Assembly (NCBI GenBank): GCA_022704925.1
Contig: JAKJFK010000129.1
Coordinates: 1-5,135, forward strand
DNA: 5,135 bases
Reading direction: 5' to 3'
Origin: a candidate division TA06 bacterium
GTDB lineage: Bacteria; Ratteibacteria; UBA8468; MWAK01
Shown in pieces: positions 1-5,031 of the stretch. Position 1 is the first letter of the stretch. The number at the start of each line of letters is the position of its first letter. A program made the translations under genes and the position numbers. Below the pieces are notes generated by a model that searched no databases, was not told where the DNA came from, and saw only the letters and a list, made by a program, of their open reading frames with translations.

Positions 1-127
1 GTTCGGCGGCATGTCCCTCGCGTTCCCACCGCTGCATGGTCTCCGGCCAGGCGCCCCAGGTCCAGAACGGGCGGCGGTCCACCGGCCGGTACTCGAGACA
101 GGCGTAAAACCTTTCCAGGTCTGTCAT
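1..127 (-). CDS. URO-D-like protein (uroporphyrinogen decarboxylase / corrinoid methyltransferase superfamily), N-terminal fragment
   Basis: Only the first 42 codons lie in the window; the gene continues past the left edge. The reverse-strand reading opens MTDLERFYACLEYRPVDRRP and goes on with FWTWGAWPETMQRWEREG. This resembles the N-terminus of URO-D superfamily proteins outside haem synthesis, which begin with an ERF...PVDR.P block followed by a Trp-rich stretch and a W..EG segment. Family members of this kind are often corrinoid-linked methyltransferases or uncharacterised. The ATG at 125-127 is preceded by a purine-rich AAGGGGG about 4 bases upstream, and an extended -10 box lies 26 bases upstream, so the start is well supported. 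The substrate cannot be inferred from this fragment. The family call is by recognition of the N-terminal pattern only; no catalytic residues are visible. Confidence 0.65.
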   Translation of the reverse strand, partial: MTDLERFYACLEYRPVDRRPFWTWGAWPETMQRWEREGHAAE

Positions 128-153
128 CGGACCCCCTTGTTCGAATTCCTGAT

Positions 154-162
154 ATTTTATCA
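154..162 (-). promoter_or_regulatory. extended -10 promoter for the URO-D-like gene
   Basis: The minus strand reads TGATAAAAT, a TAAAAT -10 hexamer (154-159) with an upstream TGn extension (160-162). I see no convincing -35, which an extended -10 does not strictly need. The box ends 26 bases before the ATG, giving a leader of about 20 bases that includes the ribosome binding site. The same nine bases occur in front of the HAD gene at 3336-3344. Confidence 0.5.
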
Positions 163-191
163 CAACGGGGGTGTTGGCCGGCCAGGAAACT

Positions 192-220
192 TTGACAGGG
201 AAAGCATTTTCGGGTAAAAT
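192..220 (+). promoter_or_regulatory. sigma-70 type promoter of the tRNA-Thr gene
   Basis: A perfect TTGACA (-35, 192-197) and TAAAAT (-10, 215-220) are separated by exactly 17 bases. The predicted transcription start is near 227, about 18 bases before the mature tRNA. This is the strongest promoter in the window, as expected for a stable RNA gene. The creatininase-family gene behind the tRNA could be read from it too, because I see no clear terminator between them. Confidence 0.8.
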
Positions 221-244
221 TTCAATTCCTCTGAAATAGATAAA

Positions 245-316
245 GCCACCTTAGCTCAGCGGTAGAGCAGGGCATTCGTAATGCTCAGGTCGAGGGTTCA
301 AATCCCCCAGGTGGCT
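245..316 (+). tRNA. tRNA-Thr, anticodon CGT
   Basis: All four arms can be folded by hand. The seven-base-pair acceptor stem is 245-251 with 309-315. The D stem is GCTC/GAGC with a seven-base loop. The anticodon stem is 270-274 with 282-286, including one G-T pair, and the loop TTCGTAA gives anticodon CGT at 277-279, which decodes ACG. The variable region has five bases, and the T loop TTCAAAT is canonical. G1-C72, C2-G71 and the GU at anticodon positions 35-36 fit threonine identity. The T stem has one A-C mismatch (293 with 307). The discriminator base is T316 and is followed by CCG, so the CCA tail is not encoded and must be added by the CCA-adding enzyme. Confidence 0.95.
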
Positions 317-328
317 CCGGTTTTTTTT

Positions 329-334
329 GGGAGG
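329..334 (+). promoter_or_regulatory. ribosome binding site that sets the creatininase-family start at 341
   Basis: GGGAGG lies six bases before the ATG at 341, just after a run of eight T (321-328). The other candidate ATG, at 381, has no purine-rich site in front of it. This favours 341 as the original start even though the reading frame from 341 does not continue through the gene. Confidence 0.65.
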
Positions 335-340
335 ACCGCG

Positions 341-1241
341 ATGGCCCCGCGCAAAGTCGAGTGGGAACTGATGCTCAAGCATGAGCTGGACCAGGCGGTC
401 CGGGATTGCCCGGTTGCCTACCGGTCTGGACGGCCTCAAGGCGCATGGATTGGCGCTTGAAGCCGCCCGCGCCGGCGGCGGCGTGGCGGCGCCGGCCTCC
501 TTCTGGCACATCCACGAAGACAATTCCCGCAGCCGGGCTTTCCTCGGACGGATAACCGAGTTGCCCCTCTACCTGACCTCGATTCCCGGACCGCTCTTCT
601 TTCAGAACTTCATCTACCAGCTCAGGGCCTGCGCCAATGCCGGTTTCCAGGCGGTGGTGGCCATCACCGGCCATTACGGCGGGGTTGAGTACTGGTTGAA
701 ATGGTACGCCAAACTCTTTCAGAAACACCTGGCGCCTCTGCCGGTCTGGGCCCTGGCCGACTGGGAGGTAATCGATCACCTGGACTACAAGGGCAGCCAC
801 GCCGGTATCTGTGAAACCGCCCAGTTGCTGGCACTCTTTCCCGGCCTGCCCGACCTGAAGCATCCCGGACTCAAGGAGGAGGATCCCTATGTCGGCGGCC
901 GGCTGACTCCGGTCCGAGAGAAGGTCAACCCGGAACTGGGCCGGGCCATCGTGGCCAGCCAGGTGCGGAACCTGGCGCGGGGAGCGGAAGAGATGCTGGC
1001 GCGGCGGCCGGGACCGTCCGAAAACATTTTCCTGACGATGGAGACGGCGATCAAGGCCTGGCCGGTGATTGAAAAGGAGGCTCCGGCCTGGCCGGGAGGA
1101 CTGGATGAAACGGCGGCGGCGGATTTATTCCGGGAGCGCGTAGAGCCATACTGGCAGAAGGCCAGGCGTTCCAACGGCCGTCTGCCCGGACATGTTTTTC
1201 CAGCCGCGCCGCCGGAGAGCATCGATGGCCCGGAATGGTAA
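341..1241 (+). pseudogene. creatininase-family amidohydrolase, disrupted near its N-terminus
   Basis: The frame opened at 341 encodes a plausible family N-terminus (MAPRKVEWELMLKHELDQAV, then RDCPVAY) but stops at 458-460. From about 420 the family similarity continues in the frame used by an ORF that starts at 381 (286 codons, ending 1239-1241). That frame contains GLDGLKAHG, SIPGPLFFQNFIY, ITGHYGG (663-683) and HAGICET (798-818), all typical of creatininase-like metal-dependent amidases. In this family PVAxLP is normally followed by a GSxExHG segment carrying a Glu and a His metal ligand, before the GxD ligand. Here PVAY runs almost directly into GLDG, so that segment is missing and the frame changes. 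A deletion of length 2 modulo 3, perhaps about 44 or 47 bases, would explain both. The rest of the gene looks intact, which suggests recent decay or a local sequence error. Starting at 381 instead gives an out-of-family first ten residues and no ribosome binding site. The substrate is unknown; relatives cleave cyclic or linear amides, and GHYGG lacks the second Glu of true creatininase GHYEN. Confidence 0.75.
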
Positions 1242-1343
1242 ACCGGCACGGATGGAAGAAGCTAACGGACAGGCTTGGTTTTTTCCCGGCGGCGGAACCG
1301 GTTGCGGAAAAGGCCTTACTCCTGGTGAGGGTTGATTCTTGAT
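1242..1343. other. intergenic spacer without a recognised element
   Basis: The 102 bases between the creatininase-family gene and the nucleotidyltransferase hold no clear promoter hexamers and no stem followed by a T run. A 27-codon ORF at 1252-1335 has no ribosome binding site. GGTGAGG at 1324-1330 may serve translation from the ATG at 1344, although 13 bases is a long spacing. Confidence 0.5.
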
Positions 1344-2057
1344 ATGCTTGCCTATATCCTGCTTGGCGGACTGGGTACCCGGCTGCGGCCGCTCACCTAC
1401 CTTACCCCGAAACCGCTCCTGCCCCTGGCCGGAAAACCCTTCCTCTGGTACCAGCTGAACCTCCTGGCCCGCCACGGCGTACGGCGCGTCATCCTGGGCA
1501 CCGGCTACAAGGAGGAAAATTTCCGGGCCGTCTCGGATTCCTTTGCGATCCCGGGACTGGAGGTGGAGTTCGTGGTGGAGAGGGAGCCGAGGGGAACCGC
1601 CGGCGCTCTGGCCCTGGCCCGAAAAAGCCTCTCGAAAACGGCCTTCGTGCTCAACGGCGACATCCTGACCGACCTGGACCTTTCGGCGATGCTGAAAGAA
1701 CACCGGGAACGGCGGAGCCTGGTTACGCTGGCCCTTTACCAGGTTGCCTACCCGAGCCGTTACGGACTGGTCGATTTCGACGAGGCCGGCCGGGTGAGCG
1801 CCTTCCGGGAGAAGCCGAGAGAGATCCCCCGGCGGGCCTGGATCAACGCCGGGGTCTATATCCTGGAACCGGAGGCGGTCCGGCTCATACCAGAAGAGGG
1901 CAATTGCTCGCTGGAACGGGAGGTTTTTCCGGCCCTCATCAAGTCCGACCGGCCGGTTTACGCTTACCGCCACACCGGCTACTGGCTGGACATCGGCACC
2001 CTGCACGCTTACTGCCAGGCCAAGGGCGACCTGAAGTCCGGCCGTCTTGTCCCTTAG
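1344..2057 (+). CDS. sugar-phosphate nucleotidylyltransferase (NTP_transferase family)
   Basis: The enzyme should transfer a nucleoside monophosphate from an NTP to a sugar 1-phosphate, releasing pyrophosphate and making an activated sugar in the cytoplasm. The 237-residue protein has the family marks in order: the nucleotide-binding signature GGLGTRLRPLT with PKP (residues 8-24), NGD (104-106) with the first metal-binding Asp, FREKP (154-158), INAGVY (167-172) for sugar binding, and WLDIGT (214-219) with the second metal-binding Asp. It ends soon after this, so it is a bare catalytic domain without the left-handed beta-helix of longer mannose-1-phosphate or glucose-1-phosphate enzymes. The specificity (GDP-mannose, dTDP-glucose, GDP-heptose or another) cannot be read from sequence alone. 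I prefer ATG 1344, since it places the signature where relatives have it. A TTG at 1332 would add four residues but sits too close to the only purine-rich site. Its stop overlaps the stop of the convergent flavoprotein gene. Confidence 0.85.
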   Translation: MLAYILLGGLGTRLRPLTYLTPKPLLPLAGKPFLWYQLNLLARHGVRRVILGTGYKEENFRAVSDSFAIPGLEVEFVVEREPRGTAGALALARKSLSKTAFVLNGDILTDLDLSAMLKEHRERRSLVTLALYQVAYPSRYGLVDFDEAGRVSAFREKPREIPRRAWINAGVYILEPEAVRLIPEEGNCSLEREVFPALIKSDRPVYAYRHTGYWLDIGTLHAYCQAKGDLKSGRLVP

Positions 2058-2617
2058 TTCCCGCCGTCGGCCGACCGGGCCAGCCACTCTCCGGTCAGGC
2101 GCAGTAACGCAAGCTTCAGTTCAAGGTTCTGCCGCCGCACCGGAACCAGGTCGACCGCCTCGAAACCGCAGGTTTGAAGAATCCGGTCCAGGTTGAAGGC
2201 GCAGGAGGGTGCGCCCCCGCCGCCGCCGCCGGCCACGCAAATGCCCAGGGCCGGTTTGCCGGCCAGGCCCGCCCGGCCATTTTCATGGCGGTTCGTGCGC
2301 CGCAGCCGGTCGAGAAAAAGTTTGAGCGATTCGCTCAGGTCGCTGAAATAGACCGGTGTGGCCACCACCAAGGCCGCGGCGCCCCGCATCTTCTCGACCA
2401 GCCCGGCAAAATCGTCTTCGATCACGCAGCGTCCCTCGGCGCGGCAGAGTCCCCAGCCGTTGGCTTCGCACTGGCGGCAGGCGGACAGCTTCAGGTCGGT
2501 AAGAAAGACCATTTCGACCGCCGCCCCGGCGCCGACGGCGCCGGCGGCCAGGGCCTGGGCCGCCCGGGCCGTCTGCCCCTCGTGATTACGGCTTCCAATT
2601 ACCAGCAGTATCTTCAT
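2054..2617 (-). CDS. NAD(P)H-dependent FMN reductase / flavodoxin-fold flavoprotein with a four-cysteine motif
   Basis: This is a 187-residue protein with a flavodoxin-like fold. The N-terminal strand MKILLVIGS leads into the FMN phosphate loop GSRNHEGQT (8-16). ATPVYFSDLSESLKLFLDR (86-104) is the typical second FMN contact and helix, and a glycine-rich turn (130-135) forms the third. Between the first two lies C47-x2-C50-x7-C58-x5-C64, in the place where iron-sulfur flavoproteins (Isf) carry a compact cysteine motif, though with different spacing. Related NADPH-dependent FMN reductases have similar cysteines with no demonstrated cluster. The role is electron transfer or quinone/flavin reduction in the cytoplasm; the partner is unknown. 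Its ATG overlaps the stop of the upstream HAD gene by four bases (ATGA), and a strong Shine-Dalgarno precedes it, so the two are translationally linked. Confidence 0.85.
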   Translation of the reverse strand: MKILLVIGSRNHEGQTARAAQALAAGAVGAGAAVEMVFLTDLKLSACRQCEANGWGLCRAEGRCVIEDDFAGLVEKMRGAAALVVATPVYFSDLSESLKLFLDRLRRTNRHENGRAGLAGKPALGICVAGGGGGGAPSCAFNLDRILQTCGFEAVDLVPVRRQNLELKLALLRLTGEWLARSADGGN

Positions 2618-3306
2618 GCCTCACCTCCGTCGATGTTCATGAGATCAATGACCGTCCGGTAACCGAGGCGCTTCACAATGCGGCCGGCGCCGCCCAGCCG
2701 GGCGGCCGGCAGGGAATTGGTCACGGCCAGGCATCTCATGCCCGCCCGGCGCGCCGCCTCGATTCCCACCGGCGAATCCTCAATGACCAGGCAGTCGGCC
2801 GGAGCTATTCCGATGCGGCGGGAGCAGGCCAGGTAGATGTCGGGGGCCGGTTTCGGATGGCGGATGTCGTCCCGGGTAAGTATGAATCGGAAACGGGCCT
2901 GCAATTCCGGATGGCCGGAGAAGAAGGCCCGGATGTAGGAACGGGTTGAATTGGAGGCGCCGCAGACGTCCGCCCGGCCGTCCAGCCGGGTCAGCAGTTC
3001 CGGGACGCCCGGGAAAACCCGGACACCGCCCGCGGCCACCAGGCGTTCCACCTCTTTTTCCTTGGAATTCAGCAGGGCTTCGATCGATGGCCGGCGCGGG
3101 ACCCGGCCGTTCCGCTTGAGTTCGGCCAGGAAGAGCTGGTCGGCGACGCCGACCCCGCGCCGGTAATCGGCCGGACCCAGTTGCACGCCGATCCTTTCGA
3201 AAAGGTTGGCCCAGGCCTGGAGATGGATCCGCTCGGTATCGAAGATCACGCCATCGATATCGAAGATCACCGCCCGCCGGCGGCCCCGGTTTCCGTTGTT
3301 TGCCAT
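2614..3306 (-). CDS. HAD-superfamily phosphatase, beta-phosphoglucomutase-like (subfamily IA)
   Basis: The 230-residue protein has all four HAD motifs. Motif I is DIDGVIFDTE with nucleophile D16 and acid/base D18. Motif II is GASNS (116-120). Motif III is HPKPAPD with K152. Motif IV is IEDSPVGIEAARRAG with E176-D177. The helical cap between motifs I and II (roughly 25-95) and the DGV.FDTE sequence place it with beta-phosphoglucomutase and small sugar-phosphate phosphatases. It should hydrolyse or isomerise a small phosphorylated sugar; the exact substrate is unknown. The start at ATG 3306 is chosen because the -10 box at 3336-3341 puts the transcript start near 3328. A GTG at 3345 would extend the frame by 13 codons but overlaps that promoter. 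GGGGCGGA just upstream of the ATG is a moderate ribosome binding site. It is the first gene of a two-gene operon with the FMN reductase. Confidence 0.88.
   Translation of the reverse strand: MANNGNRGRRRAVIFDIDGVIFDTERIHLQAWANLFERIGVQLGPADYRRGVGVADQLFLAELKRNGRVPRRPSIEALLNSKEKEVERLVAAGGVRVFPGVPELLTRLDGRADVCGASNSTRSYIRAFFSGHPELQARFRFILTRDDIRHPKPAPDIYLACSRRIGIAPADCLVIEDSPVGIEAARRAGMRCLAVTNSLPAARLGGAGRIVKRLGYRTVIDLMNIDGGEA
2621..2628 (-). promoter_or_regulatory. strong Shine-Dalgarno of the FMN reductase gene inside the HAD coding region
   Basis: The minus strand reads GGAGGTGA ending three bases before the ATG (GGAGG itself is six bases away). It lies within the last codons of the HAD gene, whose TGA overlaps this ATG. 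The site is much stronger than the one in front of the HAD gene, so the flavoprotein may be translated at a higher rate. Confidence 0.8.
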
Positions 3307-3335
3307 CGATTCCGCCCCGTTGAAATTGGAGATAG

Positions 3336-3365
3336 ATTTTATCACTTTCCGGGAGCGGCCGCCAA
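3336..3365 (-). promoter_or_regulatory. promoter of the HAD / FMN reductase operon
   Basis: On the minus strand TTGGCG (3360-3365) and TAAAAT (3336-3341) are 18 bases apart, and the -10 carries a TGn extension (3342-3344). The -10 ends 29 bases before the ATG at 3306. It is back to back with the iorA promoter. Confidence 0.55.
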
Positions 3366-3369
3366 AGCC

Positions 3370-3389
3370 GGCCGGTTGTGAATCCGGCC
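3370..3389. repeat. inverted repeat GGCCGG-N8-CCGGCC between divergent promoters
   Basis: Two perfect six-base arms (3370-3375 and 3384-3389) flank eight bases that include the candidate iorA -35 (3376-3381). The position would suit an operator for a dimeric regulator, but GGCC and CCGG strings are common in this GC-rich window, so it may be chance. Confidence 0.25.
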
Positions 3390-3405
3390 CCTGATGTGTT
3401 AAAAT
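3376..3405 (+). promoter_or_regulatory. promoter of iorA
   Basis: TTGTGA (3376-3381) and TAAAAT (3400-3405) are 18 bases apart, with a TGT extension in front of the -10. The -10 ends 33 bases before the ATG at 3439. The -35 matches the consensus at four of six bases, so the extended -10 probably carries most of the strength. Confidence 0.5.
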
Positions 3406-3438
3406 TCAACGGTTTCTTCAAAAAAAGGATGCGCGTCG

Positions 3439-5031
3439 ATGAAGAAAGAACTTCTTTCCGGCAACGAAGCGATCGCCCGGGGGGCTTACGAGGCCGGCAT
3501 CGCCATGGCGGTCAGTTATCCGGGTACCCCGGCCACCGAAATTCTCGAGTACCTGGCCGCCGGCTTCCCGGTCGAAGCCCAGTGGACAACCAACGAAAAA
3601 GTCGCTCTGGAGACGGCCATCGGAGTCTCTTACACCGGCCGGCGGGCACTCTGCTCCATGAAGCATGTCGGACTCAACGTGGCCGCCGACCCGTTAATGA
3701 CCGCCGCCTATCTCGGCATCCGGGGCGGTCTGGTCCTGGTCGTGGCCGACGATCCGGGTGCCTACTCTTCCCAGAACGAACAAGACTCCCGTTTCTACGC
3801 CCGTTTCGCCCGGATTCCCTGCCTGGAGCCGGCTGACGCCGCCCAGGCCCACCTGATGGTCCGGGAAGCCTTCGAATTATCCGAAAAAATCAGCCGGCCC
3901 GTGATGCTTCGTTCGGTCACCCGGCTTTCCCATGGCCGGTCCCCGGTTGAAATCGGAGCGCCGCGTTCTCCGGCGCCCCCCGATTTGAAAAAAGACCCGG
4001 CCCGGATGATCGCGGTCCCCAGTCACGTGCTGGCGGCGCACCGGGATCTGCTGAAGCAGCAGCCCGCAATCATCGAGTGGGGGAAAGGCTCCGGGTTCAA
4101 CCGGATCGAGAAGTCGGCCGGGCAAAGGCGGGGCGTCATCGCCTGCGGAGTGGGCGCTGCCTACGCCCGGGAGACGCTGGGAGAGGATTGCGCGCTGCTC
4201 CAGGTTGGTTTTTATCCGCTCGAGCCGGGCTTAATCAAGGAATTTGGAGAGGGGCTGGAAGAAATCTGGGTGGTGGAGGAGGGGGAACCGCTGGTGGAGG
4301 AGATGGCGCGTTGCTCCTTCCGCAATGTCCGAGGCAAGCTTTCCGGCGATCTGCCGCCGGTCGGCGAGCTGGGACCCGAACCACTGGCCGCCATTCAGAA
4401 GAAGGAAAAGCCGCTTTCCACGCCAGCCACTTCTTCGCCGCTGCCCTCCCGGCCGCCGGTCATGTGCGCCGGCTGTCCGCACCGGGAACTCTATCTGGCT
4501 TTGAAAGCGGCCGGACCTTCATTCACGGCCGGCGACATCGGTTGCTACACCCTGGGCGCCAGTCCGCCGCTCTCGGCGCTGGACACCTGCCTTTGCATGG
4601 GTGCGGGCATCAGCCAGGCGGCCGGCATCGCCCACCAGGGCATCCGGCGGGTGGCGGCGGTAATCGGCGATTCCACTTTTATTCACTCCGGCATTCCGGC
4701 CTTGATCGGTTCGGTTTACAACCGGGCCAATCTGCTGGTCCTGATTCTCGACAACGCTTCGGTGGCCATGACCGGCCACCAGCCGACGCCCCAGACCGGA
4801 ATCCGGGCCGACGGCCGGCCGGGCGGACAGGTCGACCTCGAGGCAATCTGCCGGGCCTGCGGGGTGGATTCGGTGACGGTGCTGGATCCTTTGCGGAAGG
4901 AAGAAATGACCCGCCTGCTGAAGGAAAAACTGGAAGCCGACGGGGTTCACGTGGTCATTTCCCGGCGGCCGTGCGTCTTCGTTGGCCGCCGGGCGGTCCG
5001 TCCTGAAAACGGCGGGGGGAACAAAACCTAA
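3439..5031 (+). CDS. iorA: indolepyruvate:ferredoxin oxidoreductase alpha subunit, lacking the C-terminal ferredoxin domain
   Basis: IorA with IorB oxidatively decarboxylates arylpyruvates from aromatic amino acids to aryl-acetyl-CoA and CO2, reducing ferredoxin, in anaerobes. The 530-residue protein begins with a pyrimidine-type domain: SYPGTPATEI (26-35), NEKVALE (52-58, conserved Glu), MKHVGLNVAADP (74-85) and DDPGAYSSQNEQDSR (104-118). A central transketolase C-like domain covers roughly 200-310. The thiamine diphosphate domain starts at MCAGCPHR (342-349), followed by GDIGCYTLG (365-373), GDSTFIHSG from 410 and LDNASVAMTGHQ (437-448), the metal-diphosphate binding module. C343, C346 and C369 could help hold a cofactor-proximal cluster. 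Known IorA proteins are usually about 600 residues or more and end with two CxxCxxCxxxCP motifs; this one stops 17 residues after RRPCVFV, with no such motif in any frame before the edge. An AGGA ribosome binding site lies nine bases before the ATG. No iorB follows; the next gene is convergent. Confidence 0.92.
   Translation: MKKELLSGNEAIARGAYEAGIAMAVSYPGTPATEILEYLAAGFPVEAQWTTNEKVALETAIGVSYTGRRALCSMKHVGLNVAADPLMTAAYLGIRGGLVLVVADDPGAYSSQNEQDSRFYARFARIPCLEPADAAQAHLMVREAFELSEKISRPVMLRSVTRLSHGRSPVEIGAPRSPAPPDLKKDPARMIAVPSHVLAAHRDLLKQQPAIIEWGKGSGFNRIEKSAGQRRGVIACGVGAAYARETLGEDCALLQVGFYPLEPGLIKEFGEGLEEIWVVEEGEPLVEEMARCSFRNVRGKLSGDLPPVGELGPEPLAAIQKKEKPLSTPATSSPLPSRPPVMCAGCPHRELYLALKAAGPSFTAGDIGCYTLGASPPLSALDTCLCMGAGISQAAGIAHQGIRRVAAVIGDSTFIHSGIPALIGSVYNRANLLVLILDNASVAMTGHQPTPQTGIRADGRPGGQVDLEAICRACGVDSVTVLDPLRKEEMTRLLKEKLEADGVHVVISRRPCVFVGRRAVRPENGGGNKT

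Noticed and set aside
321-328. T8 run considered as a standard Rho-independent terminator
   Set aside because: No separate GC-rich hairpin precedes it; the only nearby structure is the tRNA itself. It is noted only as a possibility with the tRNA.
375-863. 162-codon minus-strand ORF over the frame change in the creatininase-family gene
   Set aside because: The composition is that of an antisense shadow and there is no ribosome binding site or family match. It does not explain the break.
1293-1300. AACCGGTT palindrome in the spacer, considered as a terminator or operator
   Set aside because: The stem is too short and has no loop and no T run after it; CCGG is very common in this window.
1252-1335. 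27-codon ORF in the spacer before the nucleotidyltransferase
   Set aside because: It has no ribosome binding site and no recognisable sequence; a frame of this length is expected by chance.
1125-2087. 320-codon ORF on the minus strand
   Set aside because: It lies opposite the nucleotidyltransferase and the end of the creatininase-family gene, has low-complexity Pro/Gly/Arg composition and no recognisable motif. GC-rich antisense frames are often open.
2174-2662. 162-codon plus-strand ORF opposite the FMN reductase gene
   Set aside because: The minus-strand frame has clear flavodoxin-fold motifs and a strong Shine-Dalgarno; this one is low-complexity.
4077-5006. 309-codon ORF on the plus strand
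   Set aside because: It is another frame of iorA, rich in Gly, Arg and Ala, and has no motif. The iorA frame carries the full set of thiamine diphosphate signatures.
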